DNA of 64,000 bases from Teredinibacter waterburyi (GCF_001922985.1 NZ_MRUH01000103.1:124001-188000); one strand, 5' to 3'; positions 53,401-61,628 are shown, counted from the stretch's first letter. The notes: a model not told the origin generated them from the letters alone. Translations and numbers: made by a program.

Positions 53401-56334
53401 TTAGCCGCACGAGTCCTTGAAAACTGGGTAGCTATTATCCTCGCGCAGTTTGACCATTGATGTTGGTACTACCAGATCCCACGGCTCATCTATTTTAATA
53501 CCGTTTAAAAGATCTTCTGGTTGGTTCATTAAGTCCATTATTGTGGTTAACTGCTCCTGATTAAGTGGGCCGCCAGCGAGTAAGCCGGAATCCAAAAAGC
53601 CAAGAATCTGCTGAGCAAATTCGTTGCGTACCGGAACAACCGTTCTAGCTCCGCCCGCTTTTAAAAATCGTTGGTGAATACTGTCGTTATCTTCAATTTC
53701 GCCGAGTAAAGCCCAGTCACTCGCGCTAGCCCAGTAATAGGGGAGTAATTGATAAGTCATATTCTCCCATTCAAAAGCCGACTCGAAAAAGCGCACAACG
53801 TCTGGGTAATTATTGCTAGTGAGTGTCTCAGACACTTTCGCCAGCATTGTTTGAACGGCACATCGCTTTAATTCATCTTGTTCTATCTGTCTATTTTCCA
53901 GTGGGTTTCTAGAAAACGCAGGGCTATTTAACTTAGCGAGTAATGCCGCGCGTTTTTCTTCGTACTCCGCCACCATGCTGGCGTGCGACTGGAGAATATG
54001 CTGGTAGGTTTCGAGTTGCCATTTTTGCAGCCCGTGTGTTGCGATCTCACATTGAACTTCAATAGTGAAAGATACCGGGGCCATATACCAACCGGTAATA
54101 GAGACAGGTACTGCGCCACTTACATCATCTAGCGTTATTTCTCGCCGCGTGATGGTATCGGTTAAGGGTAATTCATTTTGAAAAAATCGACGCTTATCGG
54201 AAATACTAACCCGCGCCTTAGCCGCACCGACACCGAAGCCCAGAATATCAATATCACGACGGCGCATAAAGTTGGCGACAACGTAGGCCTTTACGGCCTT
54301 GTAGCCTTCAGGCACAGCGATTTCTGCGGTAACTGAATCGAATAAATTTACAAACGCAAATGCATGCTCAAAGGTAAAGCTCTTGGGAACACTTAAAAAA
54401 CGCGGTGGATAGGCTGTTACACCGGAAACTCTAAATCGCTCTACATATTGCCGGTAGTTTGCGCGAGTTAAATCTTGCGGGCCAAAATCGATCTCTGGCG
54501 GTGCCTGTAAGTTTTTAAGCGGCGCTTCCGCTTTTTCGGCTGCGAGTTGCAGCAACCGAGCAGCAGGTTGCGGAATCATAAATTCCAACATTAAACGCTT
54601 ACCGTACAGCCATGTTTGAGCGCACAAAACCTTATTCACATATTCGTACATACCTATCATATGGTTGGGTTTGTCGGTGTTGTCGATTGTATGGCGATTG
54701 AATTCCTCAAATTCCTGAACAGACTTTCGCGTCCGTTCTTGTCGCACGCGTTCTTGAATACGTTTTACCGTTTGCTCGGTTACTTCGTGGGCAAAAGCAC
54801 TGGAAAAACTTGTGGAGGTTTCGGCGGTAGAATCTAGCGAAAAGCCAGCACCAGATTCGACGCCCACAGTAGGCCCGTACGAAGCACTAACCCGAACATC
54901 TGCGTTAGTTGAAAGGGACACACTTAAATGTGCCTGCGACTCATTTTGCATTTCAAAACGGTCACTGGTTTGCAAGTTCTTTTCGTTCTCTTCATTAGTT
55001 TCGGTCTCTTCTGTAAAAGACTCTTCTATGGTATGTGAACGCCGGTGGGTACGTTCGCGCAACTCGCCGCGAAGTGCGTTCTCGATATGTGCGAGATCGC
55101 CACCTTCATAACGCACCAACTCTTCTCGAACAACCAGTAAATCGCCCACACCAAGCACAGACATAGACGTAGACCAATCTATATGACCGAGCACATAACT
55201 TTTTGGAAAAGTGTTATAGCCTTTACCCGCTTTGAGCAAAGATTTGCCCACTACCATTACACCTTGGGTATTATTGGCGGAGCTCTGATATTGCATGTCG
55301 AGCATAGACTCTAGCTTGCTAACCATGACTGGCGCCGACCATTGTTCGGGGTTAAGTTTTAGCTCTGCCAAAATGTTTTTGGTAGAAGGCGAAAGCCCGG
55401 TGCGTATCGAATCACTTAAAACGCGATGCTCCGACGAACTGGCGCTATCTGGTTTGCCTGCGGCGGGAGTTGTACCAAGGAGTTTGTCTCGAAATAACAT
55501 CTTAGCGGCGTCGGAGGTGGTCTTGGCGTTAACTAGTTGCGCCAGAGATTTTGTGCCATCTCGCTCAATGAGCGCCGCGAGTTCGAGTTCCTCGTCAAAT
55601 TTTTCGAAGTCGATTGGCGTGGTCGCGTCCTCTACATAATTTTCGTGAGATACAGTTCGCCACGCGGCCGAAAGTTCATCAATTGCACGTTCGATTTTTT
55701 CGGCTTTTTCGTTTTTGTTTTCTGTGTCTGTTGTTGTGTTCGCGTCGGCTGGTATATTCGGCTTGACTGTATCCGCCGTATTCCCAAGCGGAGTCGGCGC
55801 GCTAGGTGGTACAACATTTGGCAGTGCGAAGGGGGCGTTTTTAAATTGCACAAGATCCAGTGCGGTATCTGGATTCGCTTTAATAGCGCGAATCAAATGA
55901 ATTGCTCGAATAGCATTGCGTATATTGCGATGCCTAATTCCGGGTATTTGATGGATAAATAAGTCGACAATACAGGTGTTTTCGAGCTTTTCGAGGTCCT
56001 CCGTCAGGGCTTTTTGTTCAGTATCAAAAAAGGCCTGAAGTTGCTTATCGTATTTGCCTTTAAACTGCTTCGCCGTTTTACTTGAGTCCGCATTCACTAG
56101 TTGACCAAGACGAATCCACGGCAAATTTAAATCATCATCTTGGTGTGCATAACCTTTAGTTGTTGCTATTTTCTCGGCTTCTGCTCGGGTGTTAGCGGTA
56201 TCGCCGGACTTAATGGCGTCAACCAGATCGCCAACCACGGTGGTTGCCTTTACGACTATTGCGAGTTCTGGTAAGTCGGTAGGAACAGCCGGTGGCCGAA
56301 TATTGACGAACTTAAATACCGTGTTAATAGCCAT
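53401..56334 (-). CDS. Large-protein cluster, gene 1: 977-residue strand/coiled-coil protein
   Basis: No named family. The N-terminal 390 residues are helical and contain a Pro/Thr linker (about 170-205). A core module spans about 395-595: GVGDLLVVREELVRYEGGD and AHIENALRGE, then a highly charged helix rich in Glu/Thr/Arg (about 420-465). Next comes an alternating segment (469-501, with VSLSTNADVRVSASYGP), a second long helix with KRIQERVRQERTRKSV (523-540), and LYGKRLMLEFMIPQPAA. The C-terminal 380 residues contain beta-rich domains. I recall similar hypothetical proteins in other bacteria but no defined function. There is no signal peptide. AAGGATGGGTAAC precedes the ATG. Confidence 0.78.
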   Translation of the reverse strand: MAINTVFKFVNIRPPAVPTDLPELAIVVKATTVVGDLVDAIKSGDTANTRAEAEKIATTKGYAHQDDDLNLPWIRLGQLVNADSSKTAKQFKGKYDKQLQAFFDTEQKALTEDLEKLENTCIVDLFIHQIPGIRHRNIRNAIRAIHLIRAIKANPDTALDLVQFKNAPFALPNVVPPSAPTPLGNTADTVKPNIPADANTTTDTENKNEKAEKIERAIDELSAAWRTVSHENYVEDATTPIDFEKFDEELELAALIERDGTKSLAQLVNAKTTSDAAKMLFRDKLLGTTPAAGKPDSASSSEHRVLSDSIRTGLSPSTKNILAELKLNPEQWSAPVMVSKLESMLDMQYQSSANNTQGVMVVGKSLLKAGKGYNTFPKSYVLGHIDWSTSMSVLGVGDLLVVREELVRYEGGDLAHIENALRGELRERTHRRSHTIEESFTEETETNEENEKNLQTSDRFEMQNESQAHLSVSLSTNADVRVSASYGPTVGVESGAGFSLDSTAETSTSFSSAFAHEVTEQTVKRIQERVRQERTRKSVQEFEEFNRHTIDNTDKPNHMIGMYEYVNKVLCAQTWLYGKRLMLEFMIPQPAARLLQLAAEKAEAPLKNLQAPPEIDFGPQDLTRANYRQYVERFRVSGVTAYPPRFLSVPKSFTFEHAFAFVNLFDSVTAEIAVPEGYKAVKAYVVANFMRRRDIDILGFGVGAAKARVSISDKRRFFQNELPLTDTITRREITLDDVSGAVPVSITGWYMAPVSFTIEVQCEIATHGLQKWQLETYQHILQSHASMVAEYEEKRAALLAKLNSPAFSRNPLENRQIEQDELKRCAVQTMLAKVSETLTSNNYPDVVRFFESAFEWENMTYQLLPYYWASASDWALLGEIEDNDSIHQRFLKAGGARTVVPVRNEFAQQILGFLDSGLLAGGPLNQEQLTTIMDLMNQPEDLLNGIKIDEPWDLVVPTSMVKLREDNSYPVFKDSCG

Positions 56335-56806
56335 AAGAGTTACCCATCCTTAATTGTTGTGGTTAGCCAGTTCATAGCGTTGGTGTATGGGCTAATAAAA
56401 TCTACGTTTACCTGCAAGTGCGGAACAGCAAAGCATACATATATTGTAAGGTTTAGGAATGGTTATCCTCAGGCGCTGAAAAAACAAGGTAATAATTGCC
56501 TTTTTCATAAAAAGGCACGCCACAATGAAGCTAGCTTATTTCAGATGTAAAAAAACCCGACCAATTGATCGGGTTTAGTTAGTAATAGAATGTTTGGTTA
56601 ATACTCTTATGCTAATAAAGAATAATTGTGAAGTTAACTAAGAATGCGAAAACCAAACAACGCTGATCCCAGTGCAGATGCGATAGGGTCTCAAAAGACA
56701 TTAACAATGTCATTAGCTTGATGGTGAAAAGCCATGAAAATTTTAATCAATAAAATTAGGGTGTAAAAGAATTCGACGAGCTTCACGAATAATGTTCGAA
56801 TAAACG
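56335..56806. other. Promoter region of the large-protein cluster
   Basis: This 472-base stretch lies between the terminator at 56549-56576 and the cluster on one side and the hemoglobin gene on the other. The promoter driving the five-gene unit should be in 56335-56548. I see no strong operator. Confidence 0.4.
56549..56576 (-). terminator. Terminator upstream of the large-protein cluster
   Basis: AAACCCGA / TCGGGTTT stem with an 8-nt loop; seven T follow on the minus strand. It insulates the cluster from the truncated hemoglobin gene. Confidence 0.8.
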
Positions 56807-57235
56807 TTATGGATTCGTTTGGTAGGCTTCACTCGCCATACGGATTCTTTCGGCGGGAACTTTTAGTTGTTCAATCAAATAGGCTTTGAATGCGTCTTCA
56901 TAGGGCTGGAGTGCCACGGCTTTCTGCATGCAAAAAATCCAAGCATCTCGCTCGTCAAAGCCAATCGATAAGTGTTTATGTGCAGCGGGGATAATAATTC
57001 GCCCGAAATGTTCGGCATATAATCTCGGCCCACCTAACCAACCGGATAGAAAGTAAACAAGCTTTGTTCGTGATTCGGTAAGATCGCTTTTATGCATATT
57101 ACGAATTTTACTGGCTTCTGGAAGAGTCTCCATAAAGTCATAGAATGAATCAACAAGCTTGGTAAGGCCTTGTAGCGCGCCCGCGGCGACATATGAGTTA
57201 TCGCCAATACCATATTGAATAGTTTTAGAGTTCAT
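56807..57235 (-). CDS. Group II truncated hemoglobin
   Basis: A 142-residue heme protein of the TrHb-O type. It carries the family block YFLSGWLGGPRLYAEHFG and IPAAHKHLSIGFDERDAWIFCM, with His86 as proximal (F8) ligand, Trp99 at G8 and the B-helix FY pair (31-32). Such proteins bind oxygen or detoxify nitric oxide and peroxide. AGGAACTCCC precedes the ATG. It stands between the large-protein cluster and the integron end without clear link to either. Confidence 0.9.
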   Translation of the reverse strand: MNSKTIQYGIGDNSYVAAGALQGLTKLVDSFYDFMETLPEASKIRNMHKSDLTESRTKLVYFLSGWLGGPRLYAEHFGRIIIPAAHKHLSIGFDERDAWIFCMQKAVALQPYEDAFKAYLIEQLKVPAERIRMASEAYQTNP

Positions 57236-57498
57236 GGGAGTTCCTATACTGCTGTAATCGGCAAAAAGTAATCACCGTAACGGATAACGAGCTAATTATC
57301 TTACAATCCGTGATGTGCGACGAATAGCCTACAACAAGTACTCTACCGAGAGTATTACTACTTTAATTGTTTCTATAGCATTTAGATATTTTTTGTAGAA
57401 GCGCTAAGATTAGGTAAGGGATAGATAGACAATGTAACTAGAGATACTAGGGTCAAGAACTGAATTGCAACAGCGAAGGCCTTTACCTATCGGCATTT
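57236..57498. other. Spacer after the amidase/lipoprotein pair
   Basis: Only a weak hairpin around 57339-57358 is visible. I looked for an attC here and found none, so the amidase pair lies beyond the last recognisable attC. Confidence 0.4.
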
Positions 57499-57864
57499 CT
57501 AATTAAACAGATCCTCACAAGAGTCGCATACATAATAGTTGACTTCGTCATTACATTTTATACTTCCAATAGATGATGCCTGTATTTTCCAATCACAAGC
57601 TTTGCCACTGACCTTAAGCACTCCCTCTAAATAACAAGGTGCAACATTATAGTGATCATGTATTATTTTATACTCTACTTTTCTTGATTTTGAAAAGAAT
57701 TTTTCGACTTCGTAATTACTTAAATCAACATCAGATGGTTTACAAACATTAATATCTTCTGTTTGAAAATCTTCAACATATACGTCCGATATTCTTTGGA
57801 GTGGCACACAAGAAACTAATAATAAAAATGCAGGTAGATAAACTAGTTTAAATACTATTTCCAT
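57499..57864 (-). CDS. Lipoprotein, probable immunity protein for the amidase
   Basis: A 121-residue lipoprotein (signal peptide VYLPAFLLLVSC, lipobox LVSC) whose mature part is small, acidic and cysteine-rich (NVCKPSD, APCYLEG, KACDWK, IKCNDE, YVCDSCEDLF). Its start overlaps the end of the amidase gene by ten bases, so the two are translated together. A periplasmic lipoprotein next to a peptidoglycan amidase is the usual arrangement for an immunity protein. The function is inferred only from that. Confidence 0.7.
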   Translation of the reverse strand: MEIVFKLVYLPAFLLLVSCVPLQRISDVYVEDFQTEDINVCKPSDVDLSNYEVEKFFSKSRKVEYKIIHDHYNVAPCYLEGVLKVSGKACDWKIQASSIGSIKCNDEVNYYVCDSCEDLFN

Positions 57865-58415
57865 TTCGCTGCGCTCGCTTCACCTGGATTTTTATAGGAT
57901 ACAGTTGGATGCCTATAAACATCCGAGGTGGTTGTACTAAAGTGCTTGTTTAGCTCATTCACCAACCACTGAAGTGATACATTTTGTAGTGCCGTTACTG
58001 CTTCATAAGTTTTATCGTCTAAATGCTTCCCAACGAGTTCTATTCCTACGGAATCGCTATTAACTGGAAATCGGTCTGGGTAAGATTTGGCCCTCTCATG
58101 CGCATCCAATGCTTTGATTCGAGCACCCCATGACATAGTCAGGATTTTTGTCATGGCTGTATTTCTGCAATTCGCACTACTTAAAGTCAGACACTTCGAT
58201 TTTATTAAACGCCCAACATGGTAACAACGCATATTCATGCTGGCCGTTTGATATATTTCGCTAGCCTTTGAGATAAGAAAATGTGCTCCATTTCCACCTG
58301 CACTGTAACCATTAAAAGTATGTTGAGCCGTTGGAGCATCGGTTTGATGCACAACTATGGCTTCAATAGCTGGTAACTTTCCGTGCTCAATGTTTTTATA
58401 GCGCTTTAGTTTCAC
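57855..58415 (-). CDS. N-acetylmuramoyl-L-alanine amidase (effector-like), 5' end frameshifted
   Basis: A 186-residue Amidase_2-type zinc enzyme that would cut the lactyl-peptide bond in peptidoglycan. Motifs: AIVVHQTDAPTAQHTFNGY (first zinc His), GAHFLISKASEIYQTA, SVGIELVGKH and YRHPTVSYKNPGEAS. The frame opens at a GTG (58413-58415). An ATG at 58454-58456, with AAGGA upstream, encodes MSKIDKDGMLIA in another frame; one added C in the CCC run near 58420 would join it to this frame and restore the N-terminus this family usually has. The catalytic domain is intact, so activity may survive. It forms an operon with the overlapping lipoprotein gene. Confidence 0.82.
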   Translation of the reverse strand: MKLKRYKNIEHGKLPAIEAIVVHQTDAPTAQHTFNGYSAGGNGAHFLISKASEIYQTASMNMRCYHVGRLIKSKCLTLSSANCRNTAMTKILTMSWGARIKALDAHERAKSYPDRFPVNSDSVGIELVGKHLDDKTYEAVTALQNVSLQWLVNELNKHFSTTTSDVYRHPTVSYKNPGEASAAKWK

Positions 58416-58477
58416 CTTAGGGCTATAAGCATTCCATCTTTATCTATCTTTGACATTTCATGTTCCTTTTTGATTCT

Positions 58478-58591
58478 CGCTAACGCCGCTATTTGCGGAA
58501 ACCTTTGTGGAGTTTTGTTGTGGGGCATAATGGCGAAGCCGCCCCACAGCAAAGCGGAGCAAAGGTTTTCCGCAACATAGCTTTGTTATGT
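58478..58591 (-). repeat. attC site 5 (114 bp)
   Basis: Minus strand ends in GTTAGCG (58478-58484) and begins with ACATAAC (58585-58591). Inner arms TTGCGGAAA and TTTCCGCAA pair over nine bases. The stop codon of the membrane-protein gene lies inside the site. Confidence 0.8.
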
Positions 58592-58939
58592 GGGGATTGT
58601 TGCTAGCCATTCACTAATACCTCTAAGTGCTAACGAGCCAGAAACTAATAAGAAAGCAAACGACCAATATTGCATAGGAATCCAAAAAAATGTATGGCTA
58701 TCCTTAAGCTCAACTACTTCTCTCGTTTTCGGGTCTATTAAGACTCTCCCCGGTCTCGAATTTACATAGTCTCCAAATAAATAATTTATGCCCGACGCAG
58801 CCACAAATATCAGCGCTCCTACTTGATCAACAGCCAAGAAAGAGGTGCCTACATTATTTGTAGAAATAATACCTAAAGCGAAAAGAGCGCAAAATCCTAA
58901 TATAGGACTAAAAACTCCAAAACCAGTAAATATAAACAT
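58586..58939 (-). CDS. Cassette gene: small membrane protein
   Basis: A 117-residue protein with about three hydrophobic helices (FGVFSPILGFCALFALGIIS, VGALIFVAASGINYLFG, SFAFLLVSGSLALRGI) and a polar loop containing DPKTREVVELKDS. No family recognised. Its stop lies in attC 5, and attC 4 lies just upstream, so it is the only gene of its cassette. Confidence 0.65.
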   Translation of the reverse strand: MFIFTGFGVFSPILGFCALFALGIISTNNVGTSFLAVDQVGALIFVAASGINYLFGDYVNSRPGRVLIDPKTREVVELKDSHTFFWIPMQYWSFAFLLVSGSLALRGISEWLATIPT

Positions 58940-58967
58940 TTAGTATTTTCTTTTTTCCTCTGCCACA

Positions 58968-59052
58968 CTATAACGTCGCGTTAACCGGCAGACAAAGTGT
59001 TGTCGCTTTTGTGCAATAATGAGCGTAGCGATGGTTGAACGCTTTGTTATAA
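58968..59052 (-). repeat. attC site 4 (85 bp)
   Basis: Minus strand begins TTATAAC (59046-59052) and ends GTTATAG (58968-58974). Inner segments AAAGCGTTCAACC and GGTTAACGCGAC pair imperfectly. The toxin stop codon overlaps its 5' box. Confidence 0.8.
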
Positions 59053-59334
59053 ATTTTTTTCAATTTCCTTATTGTGCCAAACTCTTAAAATGTAAATAGT
59101 CTCATTATTTATAAGGTAGCGAACTGTATAGTCTCTAATATAAAGATCGCGAATTTTTTCTGGATCGTTTGCTTTCAACACGGGCAAGCCAATTTCTGGA
59201 AATTTTTTAAGCCGGTCCACGCCCTCCTGAAGGTCTATAGCAACTCGACGTGCAGCGTATGGATTTTTATTTTCGATAAATTCGACTACGCGATTAAGAT
59301 CGTCAATAGATTCTGGTGCGTACTTTATTTTCAT
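59047..59334 (-). CDS. RelE/ParE-family toxin
   Basis: A 95-residue toxin of a type II module, starting MKIKYAPESIDDLNRVVEF. It has the ParE pattern NPYAARRVAIDLQEGVDRL, a central loop with FPEIGLPVLK, and the conserved end VRYLINNETIYILRVWHN. ParE-like toxins inhibit gyrase and RelE-like toxins cut mRNA; the sequence alone does not decide, but the missing catalytic pattern of RelE favours ParE. The start codon overlaps the antitoxin stop (ATGA). Confidence 0.88.
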   Translation of the reverse strand: MKIKYAPESIDDLNRVVEFIENKNPYAARRVAIDLQEGVDRLKKFPEIGLPVLKANDPEKIRDLYIRDYTVRYLINNETIYILRVWHNKEIEKNL

Positions 59335-59597
59335 ATTTCCGGCTTGGATCTCCGACTTCCCGTTCCCCAAGAATTGAGCCATGCATTGACATCTTCCTCA
59401 TCTAGGGATCTCCCTGCCTTTATCGATTCAAGCGCCTCGAGCGTATCTTGCCATCGAGAACCTTCAAGAGATTGCTTTGCAATAAACTCTTTAATCGCCT
59501 GATTTATCAGGTAATTTTTGCTTCTATCTAACCTTTTGGCTAAGAATTCTAATGGCTTATCTATATCTTCGTTTAGCCTAATACTTGTGATACTCAT
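59331..59597 (-). CDS. Ribbon-helix-helix antitoxin
   Basis: An 88-residue antitoxin. The N-terminus (MSITSIRLNEDIDKPLEFLA) is a CopG-type ribbon-helix-helix DNA-binding domain with RSKNYLINQAIKEF as second helix; the acidic C-terminus wraps the toxin. The start is ATG 59595-59597. It probably represses its own operon. The pair fills one cassette, and such modules stabilise integron arrays. Confidence 0.86.
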   Translation of the reverse strand: MSITSIRLNEDIDKPLEFLAKRLDRSKNYLINQAIKEFIAKQSLEGSRWQDTLEALESIKAGRSLDEEDVNAWLNSWGTGSRRSKPEI

Positions 59598-59666
59598 AAA
59601 CACACCCGCACATGTAGTTGTTTGTATTACATCTTAGTACAGTACGCATATTCTGGCTAGCGGTAT

Positions 59667-59742
59667 TTATAACGCCGCCAACACGGGCCGACCAAAGGGA
59701 GGGCCAGCCCCGAAGGGGCTTTAGTGGTCGGCTTTGTTATGA
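59667..59742 (-). repeat. attC site 3 (76 bp)
   Basis: Minus strand begins TCATAAC (59736-59742) and ends GTTATAA (59667-59673). Inner arms GCCGACCA and TGGTCGGC pair perfectly, with a nested AGCCCC/GGGGCT hairpin. Confidence 0.85.
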
Positions 59743-60235
59743 GTGTTTGCCGAATCAATGAAGCCTTCTCCGTCAGCAATCTTTCTAACTACAAAGGAGT
59801 CGCGACCTATAATTGTTTCTATATGGAAAACAGAATCTGTTGCTTCTACTACTCGATAAGCATCATAGTAGTACGGGTTACGTCTATTGGTCTTTTCGAT
59901 AGAGTCACCGACTAGCCTAGCATCGGTAATCGTGAAATAGATATTGTCGGACACACCCCATTGGCCATATTCAGTTGATACGTCTACAGCCCCGTCATTT
60001 GTGATGGTTCTGAAAGATATTCTATATGTGCCATCTGACTTTCTATCAATAATCCATTCAGCTAGGTCACCTCCCTTTAATTTCTTTTCCCTTTCCATGT
60101 GCCTACAAGGTTATTCTAGTACTCGACTTTCTCATCAGATAAATACGGTTTTTCTATGTATGATGGACTAGACAAATTGGCACAGCCACTCAGAATAGCT
60201 ATCAATGTAATTGTCAATATTCTTAGAATTTTCAT
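59721..60235 (-). pseudogene. Broken lipocalin-like lipoprotein gene
   Basis: The 5' part (60116-60235) encodes a lipoprotein leader MKILRILTITLIAILSGC with ribosome site AAGGGAG, but ends at a TAG after 39 codons. Past that stop the same frame reads NNLVGTWKG, a typical lipocalin-like start. The body continues in another frame (59721-60098) with WIIDRKSDGTYRISFRT and YGQWGVSDNIYFTIT. One nonsense codon and one frameshift therefore split the gene. The body frame has its own ATG (60096-60098) but would lack an export signal. Its last codons lie inside attC 3. Confidence 0.7.
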
Positions 60236-60250
60236 ATAGCTCCCTTAAAC

Positions 60251-60367
60251 TCATAACGCCAAGCTCACCTGCAATTTTTGCTGTGAGCGTTTGTGTAAAA
60301 TCGAGCTACGCGACATACACAAAAGCGAGCGTAGCAATATGTGTACGCGTGCAGTTTTTTGTTAGGC
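60251..60367 (-). repeat. attC site 2 (117 bp)
   Basis: Minus strand begins with a perfect RYYYAAC box, GCCTAAC (60361-60367), and ends GTTATGA (60251-60257). Inner arms CTGCA and TGCAG pair, and a long GC-rich TACGC/GCGTA hairpin lies between. About 150 bases of spacer separate it from the gene at 60517. Confidence 0.82.
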
Positions 60368-60516
60368 GGTCCCAACGGAGCCAGCTTAAACAATGGATAT
60401 ACCCCATATATGCATCAGGGAGAAGGCGAATTTCAGGCACGATACAATCTCGCTTTACCTCAGCTGAAAGGGGGGGCGATAGTGAAACCGAGCTTCTTCG
60501 AGCCAAGTAATAACTC

Positions 60517-61002
60517 TTAGTTTTCACAATGACTGCCTAATTCAGTAGGAGATTGGTTTGACTTCATTTTGGCAGCTTTGCCAGCCGTCTTGATAAAAGT
60601 TTCAGTGGCCGGGAACTCTGCTCCAACACCAGGCCAGTAATATTGGCCCTTGTTTTCACACAAGGTGATAATCACTAGGTCTCGGTTAAATACTACTTCT
60701 TCACCGGGCTCGACGAACATCCGGTAGTTAATCACCTTTTGCTTTTTACCAGATATGTGTTTGATAACCTCAGCACTTAACTCATACTCATCGCTATCAT
60801 TTGCGTTTGAGGATAGTTTCATTACTTTTTTGTGGGTTACCACTGCAGTAAAAGAAGTACTCAAGACAGATTCGGTTAGAAATTCTTGTTGCGCATTAGC
60901 TTGATTCGTACAGGCTTGGTTTATCATAGCACCAAAAAAAAGAACTAGAATTTTCATCGTTACAGTGGTTTTAGTGCTGATTTTTTTAAAATTATTAGTC
61001 AT
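60517..61002 (-). CDS. Secreted/lipoprotein-like partner of the TIGR02594-like hydrolase
   Basis: A 161-residue protein with a late signal segment (MKILVLFFGAMINQAC, residues 16-31), cleaved either at this cysteine or after NANA. The mature part has a beta-rich domain (YELSAEVIKHISGKKQKV, DLVIITLCENKGQYYWPG). It lies 68 bp downstream of the broken hydrolase on the same cassette, the usual place for an immunity protein. GAGG precedes the ATG at 61002; a later ATG at 60957 is possible. Function is inferred. Confidence 0.65.
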   Translation of the reverse strand: MTNNFKKISTKTTVTMKILVLFFGAMINQACTNQANAQQEFLTESVLSTSFTAVVTHKKVMKLSSNANDSDEYELSAEVIKHISGKKQKVINYRMFVEPGEEVVFNRDLVIITLCENKGQYYWPGVGAEFPATETFIKTAGKAAKMKSNQSPTELGSHCEN

Positions 61003-61070
61003 TGTTTACCTCGCTATTCGACTCTGTTACTTTTTGCCTTACCTTTAACATAAGGCCAATGTCTTCTGTA

Positions 61071-61628
61071 CTATGCTTCCGAGTCGGCTTTTTCTGCTGG
61101 GGCTGTATAAACGGGTAGACGGCCAAAATTTTTATCTAAGGTTTTAGGTACAACAAAAGTTTCCCATACATTTCGCGGGTATTCAGCAATGCTGACTTTA
61201 TCGCCCTGATTTCCTCCTAAAATAAATAGCTCTTTACCCGAAGCACTTTTACCTACAACAAAGCCTACATGCCCACCACCTTTGCGGCTCTTAATCGCGA
61301 TTGCACCAAAAACGGGGTCTTTAATGGTTTTACCAAAATCTTTCCAAGACTTTGCACGAAAGGAATTCTTCACTGGCGTATGGCCATTTTCTTTCATGAC
61401 CCAAGCAACAAAAGACCCACACCATGCATTTTTACCGCCTTAATCATCCGTTCCCCAAAATTTTGATACGTTGAAGTAATTGAGGATTCTCGGGTTTGCT
61501 TTGGCGCCAGCAACTTCGCTTTGCCCTAATTCCCCGTAGGCCGTTTTCACCCACGGTGTAAATAGAAACAGCATAGTATGCGAGTGATTTATGAAGTTTT
61601 GCAATCCAGATGGAACGAAGAAAGACAT
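61071..61628 (-). pseudogene. TIGR02594-like peptidoglycan hydrolase interrupted by a stop codon
   Basis: The frame starts at ATG 61626-61628 with AAGGAT upstream. It encodes MSFFVPSGLQNFINHSH and, later, TPWVKTAYGELGQSEVAG, then meets TAA at 61440-61442. The same frame continues without break into GGKNAWCGSFVAWVMKENG (catalytic Cys), GGGHVGFVVGKSASGKE (His) and LGGNQGDKVSIAEYP, the CHAP/NlpC-like signature of TIGR02594 proteins. An internal ATG at 61397 would miss the cysteine. Such proteins are often antibacterial cell-wall effectors. As read it is a pseudogene unless the stop is a sequencing error or is read through. Confidence 0.8.

Noticed and set aside
46667-56334. Contractile injection system or phage-tail-like particle
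   Set aside because: No sheath, tube, baseplate, spike or AAA+ gene is visible among the five proteins.
57236-57498. Sixth attC after the amidase/lipoprotein pair
   Set aside because: TAAC-like and TTAGG-like strings exist, but they do not form paired boxes or inner arms at a sensible distance.
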